A stretch of DNA of 36,524 nucleotides, from NCBI GenBank assembly GCA_013288485.1, contig JABDBW010000021.1, forward strand, positions 1 to 36,524, in the 5' to 3' direction. The DNA comes from Bacteroidota bacterium (lineage in GTDB: Bacteria > Bacteroidota > Bacteroidia > Sphingobacteriales > Sphingobacteriaceae). This document shows, in pieces, positions 7,797 through 16,731 of this stretch (position 1 is its first letter; every line of letters starts with the position of its first letter). The notes below the pieces were generated by a model. That model saw only the letters and a list, made by a program, of their open reading frames with translations. It was not told where the DNA came from and searched no databases. Both the position numbers and the translations under genes were made by a program.

Positions 7797-9776
7797 GTGA
7801 AAAAACTGACTTTAATTATCCTGCTTGTTTTTTGTGTGTCAATCGCTGTTAACGCGCAGGATTTTGCTTACGGCAAATGGACGTACGAAGAAATGGGCAT
7901 GAAAAAATATAATAAAGATACATCAGCCCACGCTGTAGTTTTAAATGAATATGGGAACGCAAAAATAACCGTTGTAAGCAGTGATAATATCAGGCTGGTG
8001 TATGAATATCACGTCAGGATAAAAATTTTTGATGAGAATGGCTTTAAACAGGGAACCGTAGAGATCCCCCTTTATATTGGTAACGAAGTGGGCGAAGAAG
8101 CAGATGATATTACCGCAGTGACTATGTATACCGACGCTAATGGCGCGGTTAAAACCGAGGAACTGGACCCTTCGAAGATATTCAAAGTACAGGAAAACAA
8201 AAACCACACTAACGTTAAATTTGCAATGCCGGGCCTGAGAAACGGGTGTGTAATTGAATATAAATACAAAATAACATCTCCTTATTGGGACAGTTTTCAC
8301 GACTGGCAGTTTCAAAGCGATATACCAAAAATCCACTCAGAGTATGAGGCGCATATTCCAGGCTTCTGGACCTATAACGCGGTGTTAAGGGGGGAATTAA
8401 AACTAGATAAAAGTGTTAGCGATCTTGAACAGGAGTGTTTTTCAACCCATGGGGCTAAATCTGATTGTTCGCACTTAATTTTTGGAATGAACAACATCCC
8501 GGCATTTGTTGAAGAAGATTATATGACCGCGCCCAAGAATTTTATAGCAGCCGTTTATTTTGAACTTTCTGAATTTACCAATCCTTATACAGGGATACAT
8601 GCTAAAGTAGCTAAAGAGTGGACGGATGTTGATTATCAGCTTAAAAAGGATGATTACTTTGGCGGTCAAATTAAAAAGAAAGACCAGCTAAGAGACCGTA
8701 TAACACCTGTTATCGCTGGTAAAACCGACGACATGGATAAAGCCAAAGCCGTATATGCATACATGCAAAAAACGATCAAATGGAATGACTATTATTCGTT
8801 CACCAGTCCCGACGGTATTCGCAAAGCACTTGATAAGCACACAGGCATGGCTGGCGATATTAACCTGACTTTGGTTTCCGCGCTAAACGCAGCAGGTATA
8901 AACACGGAGGCGGTATTACTATCAACCCGCGAACATGGCATTGTAAACAAATTATACCCGGTTATAACTGAGTTTAACTATGTAATAGCCAAAGCCAATA
9001 TTGGCGATAAAAGCTACCTGCTGGATGCGACAGACCCATTGCTCTCCTTTGGCATATTGCCCCTGCGTTGCCTGAACGACCAGGGGCGCGTAATGAGTTT
9101 GGATAAACCGTCTTATTGGATAGATATTACCAATCCGCAAACTCAAAGCAGTACACACACACTTACCCTCGCCTTGCAGGAAAACGGCAAATTAAAAGGG
9201 ACTCTTATTAATTACTTTAAAGGGTATGCGGCTTATGTGGAACGAAAGGCCATAAAAAAATTTAACACCACAGATGAATATGTTGAAAACCTGGACGAAA
9301 AGTTAACTAAAGTAAAAATAACAAAATCAGCTATAAATAATATTGATAGTTTAGATATGCCGTTAACAGAAACTTATGAGGTCGAGATAGACGCGTTTGA
9401 TAATTTAAATCACAACAAATTAAGCTTTAACCCATTTATTTTTGGCAGGATCATTACCAACCCTTTTAAACTGGCCGACCGCACTTACCCTGTAGACTGG
9501 GGGATGCCATCTGAAACAAGGTTTATATTAAACATGAAATTACCCGAAGGGTATATTGTTGAAAATCCGCCGCAGAATGGCGGGCTGGTTATGCCCAGAA
9601 ATGCCGGCAGGTTTGCCATTGCTTATGATGGCAGTGGTAGTTCTTTCACTTTTTCGCATGTTATCCAGTTTAATAAATCGGTGTATGAATCGGCTGAATA
9701 CCCTTTTTTGAAAGAGCTATATAATAAGATCATACTTTCGGAAAAAACAGAAATGGTGTTTAAAAAGAAGATATGA
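7797..9776 (+). CDS. DUF3857 / transglutaminase-like protein, catalytic residues apparently lost
   Basis: 659 residues from a GTG at 7797, chosen because it directly precedes a signal peptide (KLTLIILLVFCVSIAVNA-Q). The N-terminal half has the DUF3857 beta-rich look; a transglutaminase-like core lies at about 310-430 (KAKAVYAYMQKTIKWNDYYSF). Where the family has its Cys, this protein reads HTGMAGDINLTL (Ala near residue 352), and where the His is expected it reads FNYVIAKAN (Tyr near 395). The Asp context LLDATDP is kept. This suggests a non-catalytic transglutaminase fold; I believe related Bacteroidota proteins share this, but cannot check. The next gene overlaps it by 4 nt (ATGA), so the two are probably co-translated. 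Confidence 0.82.
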   Translation: MKKLTLIILLVFCVSIAVNAQDFAYGKWTYEEMGMKKYNKDTSAHAVVLNEYGNAKITVVSSDNIRLVYEYHVRIKIFDENGFKQGTVEIPLYIGNEVGEEADDITAVTMYTDANGAVKTEELDPSKIFKVQENKNHTNVKFAMPGLRNGCVIEYKYKITSPYWDSFHDWQFQSDIPKIHSEYEAHIPGFWTYNAVLRGELKLDKSVSDLEQECFSTHGAKSDCSHLIFGMNNIPAFVEEDYMTAPKNFIAAVYFELSEFTNPYTGIHAKVAKEWTDVDYQLKKDDYFGGQIKKKDQLRDRITPVIAGKTDDMDKAKAVYAYMQKTIKWNDYYSFTSPDGIRKALDKHTGMAGDINLTLVSALNAAGINTEAVLLSTREHGIVNKLYPVITEFNYVIAKANIGDKSYLLDATDPLLSFGILPLRCLNDQGRVMSLDKPSYWIDITNPQTQSSTHTLTLALQENGKLKGTLINYFKGYAAYVERKAIKKFNTTDEYVENLDEKLTKVKITKSAINNIDSLDMPLTETYEVEIDAFDNLNHNKLSFNPFIFGRIITNPFKLADRTYPVDWGMPSETRFILNMKLPEGYIVENPPQNGGLVMPRNAGRFAIAYDGSGSSFTFSHVIQFNKSVYESAEYPFLKELYNKIILSEKTEMVFKKKI

Positions 9777-11683
9777 GAGGCATTTTAACGCTCTTATTCC
9801 TGCTTGCAGCAAGTAGCTCTATATCGGCACAGAATAATTATGATGTTAGCCTTATTCCAAAAAATCTATTGCCCTATGCAAGCGTCGTGGTACGCAATAG
9901 CGAAGAAACCGTCGAAGTAAAAGCCCCTGATAATACCATCTATCATACTAAAGAAGCTGTTACTGTTTTAAATAAAAATGGCGATGAACTGGCACGTATT
10001 GCTATCTGGCATAATAAAAGTATGACTATAAAATTTATCAAAGGAGTTGTTTACAACAGTTTTGGCATCCCGATATCCAAATTCTCGGAAAGTGATTTTG
10101 ACGATGTAAGCGCGACCGATGGTTTTTCGCTGTTTGAAGATACACGTATAAAACATTTTTTACCCGCGGTTACTGATTATCCTTATACTATTGAGTACGA
10201 ATGCGAAAGACACTCCAAACAATCGTTGAATCTTGGTAACTGGCGTCCCAGCCAAACTAAAGGCATGGCCGTTGAAAGAAGCTCGCTTAACTTTATCTGT
10301 AAACCCGATTTTAACATCCGGTATAAAGAAATAAATATTCCCCAAAAAGCTATTATCAATACCAACGCGGCCGGTTTAAAAACCTATTACTGGGAATTGA
10401 ACAATATGAAGGCCATAAAAGATGAGCCGTATAGCCCCAACCCGGATATTTACCTGAGCAGTATAAAAATAGCCCCCGAAAAATTCATGTATGAAGGCAT
10501 AAATGGTTCTTTTACCAACTGGAATGAATTGGGGAAATGGATATACGATAAATTATTGCTTAACAGGGATCAATTGTCCGGGGAAACCATCGCGCATATA
10601 AGAGATTTGACCATTGACATTGCCGACCCCAAAGAAAAAGCCCGGAAAATTTATGAATATATGCAGCAAAAGACGCATTATGTAAGCGTACAGGTGGGCA
10701 TTGGCGGCTATCAGCCATTTACTGCTGCCGATGTTGATAAATTAAGTTATGGCGATTGCAAGGCTTTAGTTAATTATACACAGGCGCTGCTTAAATTGGC
10801 TAATATACCCTCATGGTATTGTGTTGTTGAAGCCGGAAATAATAAAATAAGTATGCTGAATGATTTTGCGAGCATGGACCAGGGCGATCATGTTATTTTA
10901 TGTATCCCGTTTAAAAACGATACAACCTGGCTGGAATGCACCAACCAAAAAATGCCTTTTGGCTTTTTAGGCGATTTTACGGACGACCGTACCGTATTGG
11001 CCTGTACCCCTGAAGGCGGGAAATTGCTGCACACACCAAAATATACAGCTCAAAACAACCTGCAAGCACGCAGGGCAAGTTTTATTATAAACGACGTAGG
11101 CGAGCTATCGGGCAATATGGAAACTCTTTTTAAAGGCGTGCAGTATGATAACAGGGAGGGTGTAATTAATGAATCAGTCACTGAACAAATAAAATCCCTG
11201 AAAAAAACCTATCCAATTAATAACCTCGAAATTGAAAAGTTTAATTTCAGTCAGGATAAAAGTCTGCAGCCGGTAACCACCGAAAGTATCAAACTTACTG
11301 CGCGCGATTACGCGTCAGTTAGCGAAGGCAAGGTTTATTTCATGATCAACCCCGTAAACCGTACAGAACGCGCGCCCCGTGAAGTGAGAAACCGTTTAAA
11401 CCCGGTATATATAAACGAAGGATATACCGATGAGGATGAAATAAACTATACACTGCCTAAAGGCTATCGGTTAGAGAAAATGCCATTAAATATAACCATT
11501 ACCAAACCATTTGGAAATTATAAGGCGACTATGATTTTAAACGGCGACCAATTAGTATACAAACGACAAATACAACTGGTTGATGGTAATTACAGCAAAG
11601 ATACTTACCAGGACCTGGTTGATTTTTATAGGAATGTATTGGAGGCAGACAATTACAGCGTAACTTTAGTTAAAAACAATTAA
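9773..11683 (+). CDS. DUF3857 / transglutaminase-like protein, catalytic residues retained
   Basis: 636 residues starting with a signal peptide (GILTLLFLLAASSSISA-Q). DUF3857 covers about residues 45-210 (for example EAVTVLNKNGDELARIAI). The transglutaminase-like core follows near 280-400, with YGDCKALVNYTQALLKLANIPS (Cys near 329), GDHVILCIPF (His near 372) and TTWLECTNQ (Glu where Asp is usual). Unlike its upstream partner it keeps Cys and His, so it may be an active cysteine protease/acyltransferase-type enzyme in the periplasm; the substrate is unknown. The ATG overlaps the stop of the preceding paralogue. Its TAA shares bases with the stop of a convergent 38-residue gene. Confidence 0.85.
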   Translation: MRGILTLLFLLAASSSISAQNNYDVSLIPKNLLPYASVVVRNSEETVEVKAPDNTIYHTKEAVTVLNKNGDELARIAIWHNKSMTIKFIKGVVYNSFGIPISKFSESDFDDVSATDGFSLFEDTRIKHFLPAVTDYPYTIEYECERHSKQSLNLGNWRPSQTKGMAVERSSLNFICKPDFNIRYKEINIPQKAIINTNAAGLKTYYWELNNMKAIKDEPYSPNPDIYLSSIKIAPEKFMYEGINGSFTNWNELGKWIYDKLLLNRDQLSGETIAHIRDLTIDIADPKEKARKIYEYMQQKTHYVSVQVGIGGYQPFTAADVDKLSYGDCKALVNYTQALLKLANIPSWYCVVEAGNNKISMLNDFASMDQGDHVILCIPFKNDTTWLECTNQKMPFGFLGDFTDDRTVLACTPEGGKLLHTPKYTAQNNLQARRASFIINDVGELSGNMETLFKGVQYDNREGVINESVTEQIKSLKKTYPINNLEIEKFNFSQDKSLQPVTTESIKLTARDYASVSEGKVYFMINPVNRTERAPREVRNRLNPVYINEGYTDEDEINYTLPKGYRLEKMPLNITITKPFGNYKATMILNGDQLVYKRQIQLVDGNYSKDTYQDLVDFYRNVLEADNYSVTLVKNN

Positions 11684-11796
11684 CTGAATATCCAGATACC
11701 CAATATTATACCTAATATCATTATTACGTATAGTAATATTTCGGTACCGGCATATCGTTTATATTTTGTCCAGAAAGAATAATCTTGTTTTGACAT
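11680..11796 (-). CDS. 38-residue single-pass membrane peptide
   Basis: ATG at 11796, stop at 11680-11682. The N-terminal 18 residues are polar and basic (SKQDYSFWTKYKRYAGTE); residues 19-38 form one hydrophobic helix (ILLYVIMILGIILGIWIF). A good -7 box TATTTTTG (minus strand, 11812-11805) lies 8 nt before the ATG, and the stop exactly abuts the convergent gene, which argues for a real gene. It diverges from a TMEM175-like channel across 34 bp. No function recognised; a small accessory subunit of that channel is only a guess. Confidence 0.6.
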   Translation of the reverse strand: MSKQDYSFWTKYKRYAGTEILLYVIMILGIILGIWIFS

Positions 11797-11830
11797 TTCG
11801 GAAACAAAAATATATAAATTATATTTAGCT
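11797..11830. promoter_or_regulatory. Compact divergent promoter, 34 bp between start codons
   Basis: Minus-strand -7 box TATTTTTG at 11812-11805 serves the 38-residue gene; plus-strand TATATTTA at 11820-11827 is 3 nt from the channel ATG. The -33 regions would have to lie inside the opposite coding sequences, so both transcripts should be leaderless or nearly so. Confidence 0.5.
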
Positions 11831-12577
11831 ATGGATATTAAAGAAGAAGAAGAAATACAAAAGGAGTTCCAGTTGGAGCGGGCCGTTCTGTTTACAGATG
11901 CCGTATTTGCTATCATTCTAACCATTATGGTGTTGGAATTAAGACTCCCGGAAGGAATAGGGCACGAAACAGAAGGTCATATTATTAAAGCGTATGAGCA
12001 GTTAATACTTAAATTTCTGGCTTACACAGTGAGTTTTTTCCTGGTGGCTCGGTTTTGGATCGCTCATATAAAATTGTTCAGGTTTTTAAAAGATTATGAT
12101 ATCAAACTTTTAGCACTTAACCTGCTATTCTTGTTTACAGTAACGCTGTTCCCTTTTGCTATTTCTTTAATTACCAGTGGTATTAATGACCAATTATCGG
12201 AATTTAACTGGGGACACACCATTTATATCTTGATATTTTATTCATCTATCTTCACACAAGCTTTAATAACCCGCTACTTGTTAAAGAACAGGGAAAAGTT
12301 ATGCATAAACATATTAAAGCTCGAAACGAATCTTAAATGGAAGATACAACGCATCAATATTGCTTTAATACCTGTATTAATGGTGGTTGTATTGGTTTTT
12401 AATTATTATCAGACAATATTCTACTATCCCTGGGCTACGGTAGTGGTTTATGCATGGATCACTAAAAGGTTATCCCGAGCGTATTATCCGGGCAGCGACA
12501 AAGGCCCATTGATTGCGCAATTATATAGAAAAATAAAGACCATCAAAATAAAAAAACGCATTACCCCTGCTGGATAA
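11831..12577 (+). CDS. TMEM175-like (DUF1211) membrane protein, probable K+ channel family
   Basis: 248 residues, six hydrophobic segments in a single repeat. The first helix carries the family signature as RAVLFTDAVFAIILTIMVLEL; the usual RxxxFSDxVFAI is here FTD instead of FSD. The following segments (FLAYTVSFFLVARFWIAH, LLALNLLFLFTVTLFPFAI, and two or three C-terminal helices) fit the known topology. Bacterial TMEM175 proteins form leaky K+-selective channels with the pore built from helix 1; that function is family knowledge, not shown here. The last 30 residues are basic. The divergent 38-residue membrane peptide shares its control region. Confidence 0.85.
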   Translation: MDIKEEEEIQKEFQLERAVLFTDAVFAIILTIMVLELRLPEGIGHETEGHIIKAYEQLILKFLAYTVSFFLVARFWIAHIKLFRFLKDYDIKLLALNLLFLFTVTLFPFAISLITSGINDQLSEFNWGHTIYILIFYSSIFTQALITRYLLKNREKLCINILKLETNLKWKIQRINIALIPVLMVVVLVFNYYQTIFYYPWATVVVYAWITKRLSRAYYPGSDKGPLIAQLYRKIKTIKIKKRITPAG

Positions 12578-12602
12578 AATTAATAACCAGGAAGCTTATT
12601 AA

Positions 12603-13172
12603 TTAATTGCCCTGCGCCGAAACCGTATCGTCTTTAACAGATCCGCCGCGCGAGAAATATTTATACATAGACGGGCTATGCAATTTAACTACCATTACCC
12701 CTTTTGTTGAGCTGGCATGAACTATATAGCCATTTTGCAGGTACACCCCCACATGGCTGAATTGCTTCCCGTCGAAATCAAAAAAAACAAGGTCGCCTTC
12801 TTTTAATTCATTTTCATATTTGCGCTTAATAACCGCTGCCTGTTGATAGGTAATACGCGGAATGTTAATGCCATAAACCTGCTGTTCTAACAACAAAGCC
12901 AAACCCGAGCAATCTATCCCGTCTTTGTCTATACCGCCAAATTTATAGGGAATGCCTGTCCATAGTTCAATAAAATTGTAAAGGCGGCCATTTTTAATAT
13001 CACGTTTATCAACCTCCATAATTTGCGCGTATTTTTCGGCTATACTTGCCTGGGGCTTTACTATTTCGCCGGCCTCGCCTTTCATTACCGCTTTCCGGGT
13101 ATGGCACGACGAAAGGATAATAGTCCCTGCAAAAAGCAATAAAAAAACTTTAGCGTAACGGTTCAACTTCAT
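12603..13172 (-). CDS. NlpC/P60 family peptidoglycan hydrolase, lipoprotein
   Basis: 189 residues from the ATG at 13172. An earlier in-frame ATG at 13208 would put 12 polar residues before the signal peptide, so the inner start is chosen. N-terminus AKVFLLLFAGTIILSSC gives a lipobox (LSSC), predicting a lipid-anchored envelope protein. The NlpC/P60 catalytic Cys is in GIDCSGLALLL and the His in FSHVGVYL, with a further His in YIVHASS. Such enzymes cut gamma-D-Glu to diamino acid bonds in stem peptides. TACTTTTA lies just upstream of the start as a -7-like box. mutS lies upstream on the same strand, about 100 nt away. Confidence 0.9.
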   Translation of the reverse strand: MKLNRYAKVFLLLFAGTIILSSCHTRKAVMKGEAGEIVKPQASIAEKYAQIMEVDKRDIKNGRLYNFIELWTGIPYKFGGIDKDGIDCSGLALLLEQQVYGINIPRITYQQAAVIKRKYENELKEGDLVFFDFDGKQFSHVGVYLQNGYIVHASSTKGVMVVKLHSPSMYKYFSRGGSVKDDTVSAQGN

Positions 13173-13239
13173 GTCATAAAAGTAAGTGTTAAGCGCTGAA
13201 GCGGGCATTAGATGTTTTTAACATATTAACATCGTACAC

Positions 13240-13281
13240 AATATAACAAATCCGAAATTGAACATCCGAAATCCGAAATCA
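13240..13281. repeat. Short tandem repeat CCGAAAT at the mutS 3' end
   Basis: Three near copies of (AT)CCGAAAT, two of them directly tandem, run into the mutS stop codon (13279-13281). The copies are simple and short; no hairpin was found. Confidence 0.6.
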
Positions 13282-15891
13282 ATTCCCCTTTATAACCCGC
13301 TGTATCTCATCCAGCTTCATTAAAGCCTCAACGGGGGTTAGGGTATTTACATCAAGGTTGTTCAGTGTATCGCGTATTTTTACCAGTACCGGGTCGTCAA
13401 TACTAAACATCTGCATCTGTACGGCCTGCTTTTGCACTTTGCGGATGCTCTCTTTGAGATGTTCGCCTCCTGTGCGCTCGTGTTCGAGCTTTTTCAGTAT
13501 CTCATTAGCCCTCGATAATACCTTTTGCGGCATACCTGCCAGTTTAGCTACATGGATGCCAAAGCTATGTTCACTGCCGCCCGGCACCAGCTTGCGTAAA
13601 AAAATGATCTGGTGGCCAATTTCTTTAACCGTAACATTATAATTTTTGATACGGTTAAAGCTGTTGCTCAACTCGTTGAGTTCATGATAATGTGTGGCGA
13701 ACAGGGTTTTGGCTTTTACGGTTGGGTGGTTATGCAGATATTCGGCTATTGACCAGGCTATGGAGATACCGTCATAAGTTGAGGTGCCCCGGCCTATTTC
13801 ATCCAGCAATATCAGGCTTCTGTCCGAAAGGTTATTGAGGATGCTTGCCGTTTCATTCATCTCCACCATAAAGGTTGATTCGCCCGACGACAGGTTATCC
13901 GATGCCCCTACCCTTGTAAATATCTTATCCGCCAAACCCAGCGAGGCCGATTTTACAGGCACAAAACAACCCATTTGCGCCATCAGTACAATTAACCCGG
14001 TTTGCCTTAACAGTGCCGATTTACCCGCCATATTTGGCCCCGTAATAATGATGATCTGCTGTGTTTCCGAATCGAGGAACACATCATTGGTAATATACTC
14101 TTCGCCCTGCGGCAAATTCTTTTCTATAACCGGGTGGCGGCCGCCTTTTATATCAATTACCCTACTCTCATTCATTTCGGGCTTAACGTAGTAGTTTTTA
14201 ATGGATATGGTGGCGAAGTTAAGCAGCACATCCAAACGGGCTATCAATTGCGCGTTTAGCTGTATGGGTTTTATATATTCGGCGAGGGCATAGAGCAGGT
14301 CGTTGTATAATTTGGTTTCGAGGGCCAGTATCTTTTCTTCGGCGCCTAATATTTGTTCTTCGTATTCTTTTAGTTCGGGCGTGATGTAGCGTTCGGCGTT
14401 TACCAGGGTTTGTTTGCGTATCCATTCTGTTGGCACTTTATCCCTATGACTATGTGTAACCTCCAAATAATACCCAAACACGTTATTGAACGATACTTTT
14501 AATGAGGGTATGCCCGTGTTTTCCGCTTCGCGTTTTTGTATCTCCAATAAGTACCCTTTACCGCCAAAGGCAATCTTGCGCAGGCGGTCCAGTTCCTCGC
14601 TGATACCATCATTCATTACCGAACCCTTGATGAGCATTACCGGCGGATCAGGCTGCAATTCTTTAGCTATCTTCTCGCAGATGAGCGTACAAGGATTTAA
14701 TTGTTCGCCAATAGCTTTTAATGGCAGGCTTACAGACTGTTCGCATAAACCTTTTATAGCATCGATAGCCGTAAGCGCTTTTTTAAGCTGGCTAACCTCG
14801 CGCGGGTTTGCCTTTTGCAGCCCTATTTTTGAGATCAGCCTTTCCAGGTCACCTATCTGTCGGATATATTGCTGCAGGTTTTCGCGCAAGTCCTCCTCGC
14901 CTACCAGGTATTCCACCACATCAAGGCGGTCATTAATAGGTTTGAGCTCTTTTAGTGGCATTACTATCCAGCGGCGCAACAGGCGCGCGCCCATGGGCGA
15001 ACAGGTATGGTCAAGCACATCCACCAGCGTTAGCGCGTTTTCATTGGCTGACCCTATCAGCTCCAGGTTGCGCACGCTGAAGCGGTCGAGCCAAAGGTAC
15101 CTGTCCTCCTCTATCCGGCTGATGGCCGATATATGCTGCAGGTTACGGTGCTCGGTTTCATTCAGATAATGCAGGGCTACACCGGCGGCCACTATCCCCA
15201 AATTCAGCTTATCAATACCGAATCCTTTTAACGATTTAACGCCAAAGTGCTTCAGCAACGTTTCGTGCGCGTAATCGCCGCTGTAGGGCCATTCATCAAG
15301 GGTATAGGTATAGTAACGGTCGCCATAACTTTCCTTGAATTCGGTTTGCTTGCTTTTTTGGTAGATGATCTCGCTGGGATTAAAGCCTTGCAGCAGCTTA
15401 TCAATATAATCGGTGTTACCCTGCGCAGTAAGGAACTCACCGGTCGATATATCTATAAGGGCTATACCTATGCTATTCCTTTCAAAATACAGCGAGGCCA
15501 GGTAGTTATTGCTTTTTTGATGAAGGATATTATCATTAATAGCCACCCCGGGCGTAACCAGCTCGGTAACGCCGCGTTTTACAATGGTTTTGGTGGCTTT
15601 GGGGTCCTCCAACTGATCGCAGATGGCTACCCGCTGCCCGGCGCGCACCAGTTTGGGCAGGTATGTATCGAGCGAATGGTGCGGGAAGCCTGCCAGTTCA
15701 ATATGCGTGGCGGCCCCGTTGGCGCGGCGGGTAAGCACAATACCCAGTATGCCCGACGCCTTGATGGCATCCTCACCGAAGGTTTCGTAAAAGTCGCCCA
15801 CACGGAACAGCAACAAAGCACCGGGGTACTTAGCCTTAATGGTATTATACTGCTGCATTAAGGGCGTTTCTTTGGTAGCTTCTTTTGCCAA
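13279..15891 (-). CDS. mutS: DNA mismatch repair ATPase MutS
   Basis: 870 residues. It recognises mismatches and recruits MutL. The mismatch-binding Phe-x-Glu motif is seen in [13 protein letters not shown] near residue 34. The C-terminal ATPase has Walker [14 protein letters not shown], the signature [11 protein letters not shown], Walker [17 protein letters not shown] and the switch ATHYHEL. The best start is a TTG at 15891: it gives the MAKE...ETPLM N-terminus usual in the phylum, an in-frame stop lies just upstream, and the next ATG (15858) would remove conserved residues. TAACTTTA about 30 nt upstream is a plausible -7 box. The stop codon is embedded in a short CCGAAAT repeat. Confidence 0.96.
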   Translation of the reverse strand: MAKEATKETPLMQQYNTIKAKYPGALLLFRVGDFYETFGEDAIKASGILGIVLTRRANGAATHIELAGFPHHSLDTYLPKLVRAGQRVAICDQLEDPKATKTIVKRGVTELVTPGVAINDNILHQKSNNYLASLYFERNSIGIALIDISTGEFLTAQGNTDYIDKLLQGFNPSEIIYQKSKQTEFKESYGDRYYTYTLDEWPYSGDYAHETLLKHFGVKSLKGFGIDKLNLGIVAAGVALHYLNETEHRNLQHISAISRIEEDRYLWLDRFSVRNLELIGSANENALTLVDVLDHTCSPMGARLLRRWIVMPLKELKPINDRLDVVEYLVGEEDLRENLQQYIRQIGDLERLISKIGLQKANPREVSQLKKALTAIDAIKGLCEQSVSLPLKAIGEQLNPCTLICEKIAKELQPDPPVMLIKGSVMNDGISEELDRLRKIAFGGKGYLLEIQKREAENTGIPSLKVSFNNVFGYYLEVTHSHRDKVPTEWIRKQTLVNAERYITPELKEYEEQILGAEEKILALETKLYNDLLYALAEYIKPIQLNAQLIARLDVLLNFATISIKNYYVKPEMNESRVIDIKGGRHPVIEKNLPQGEEYITNDVFLDSETQQIIIITGPNMAGKSALLRQTGLIVLMAQMGCFVPVKSASLGLADKIFTRVGASDNLSSGESTFMVEMNETASILNNLSDRSLILLDEIGRGTSTYDGISIAWSIAEYLHNHPTVKAKTLFATHYHELNELSNSFNRIKNYNVTVKEIGHQIIFLRKLVPGGSEHSFGIHVAKLAGMPQKVLSRANEILKKLEHERTGGEHLKESIRKVQKQAVQMQMFSIDDPVLVKIRDTLNNLDVNTLTPVEALMKLDEIQRVIKGN

Positions 15892-16258
15892 GCGGTTTAT
15901 TGCGTTTTAAGTGAATGGTAAAGTTAATGCATTGGGCGGGATTGAGCGGGATTGTTGAAAATTTTGAGAAATGTGGATAGCCCCATAGTATCTTGTTTCA
16001 CGCGAGGGTGTAACAGATGAAACAGGTGAAACAGCATTTTGACTTAACCTATTGAAAATAACCAAACTATGAAAAGTCGGTGAAACAAGATGAAACAAGA
16101 TGTTACGACGTTTTCGTCAGGGAATTTAAGTATACTGTTGCTGTAATTTATTGATATACAATTAATTGTTAATAGATGAAATTTTGTTACAGGATGAAAC
16201 AAGATTCAGCATTGTATCGTGATTATCTAACCTATCTAAATTATATTAAAATGCAATT
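15892..16258. other. Gene-free region upstream of mutS with repeat cluster
   Basis: About 370 bp with no supported gene. It holds five direct copies of TGAAACA (16018, 16027, 16081, 16091, 16195) and one inverted copy (15994-16000). A perfect 12-bp inverted repeat ATCTTGTTTCAC (15990-16001) / GTGAAACAAGAT (16080-16091) is included. The cluster sits 100-310 bp upstream of the mutS start codon. Confidence 0.7.
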
Positions 16259-16468
16259 TTAAGTGCGCTGCCTGCCCCTGTTTCTTAAATAATTTTTATG
16301 CAGGATGAGAATTGACAATGCCGGAATAATAACAATCGACCACATCGCCCTATGACTTTGCTGAAAAGGGCTTTCAGAAAAAAAGTTAGTGGTAAGTACC
16401 AGCACGGCTATTACGCAGTAGGATGCTAAAAGGTAGTAAAGTATTAACTTCTTTTTTGTGACGATCAT
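16259..16468 (-). CDS. Small two-helix membrane protein, unknown
   Basis: 69 residues from the ATG at 16468. Basic N-terminus (IVTKKK), then two hydrophobic helices, LILYYLLASYCVIAVLVL and MWSIVIIPALSILIL, and a basic tail (NYLRNRGRQRT), a plausible two-pass inner-membrane topology. An AGGA stretch 4-7 nt before the ATG could act as a ribosome binding site, which is rare among its neighbours. Not recognised; it could be a species-specific hypothetical. It diverges from the DUF2975 operon. Confidence 0.5.
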   Translation of the reverse strand: MIVTKKKLILYYLLASYCVIAVLVLTTNFFSESPFQQSHRAMWSIVIIPALSILILHKNYLRNRGRQRT

Positions 16469-16579
16469 TTTTCCTGCTGTTTAACCTGCTGTAATGATTG
16501 GTTATGTAAATATAATTTAATTAGCAAAAGAAATCACTCGTTCGAATAATCAATATATTAATATATTTTATCGATTTAC

Positions 16580-16618
16580 AATAAATAATTTGTTTATATC
16601 AATAATTAATTATTTATT
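16580..16618. promoter_or_regulatory. 11-bp inverted repeat upstream of the DUF2975/HTH operon, possible operator
   Basis: AATAAATAATT at 16580-16590 and its exact complement AATTATTTATT at 16608-16618, 17 nt apart, in a very AT-rich spacer (16469-16731) with no other gene. It could be a binding site for the HTH protein encoded downstream, but base composition alone makes chance likely. Confidence 0.3.
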
Positions 16619-16731
16619 TGTGATGTGTAAGATAAACCTAAACCTTATCACAATTAATCTTAATAATTGCCGCGTAATCAATCTGTGCTTATTTATGGTA
16701 CTACCGTTTAACAACCTAAATCATAGTTAAA

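Noticed and set aside
14486..15169. Long plus-strand open frame of 227 codons opposite mutS, and a similar one at 15247-15861
   Set aside because: Both lie fully antisense to well-conserved mutS, have Ser/Arg-rich or otherwise uncharacteristic composition, and carry no recognisable domain.
15990..16201. CRISPR-like array
   Set aside because: Repeat units are only 7-12 bp, spacings are irregular, and no cas gene is present.
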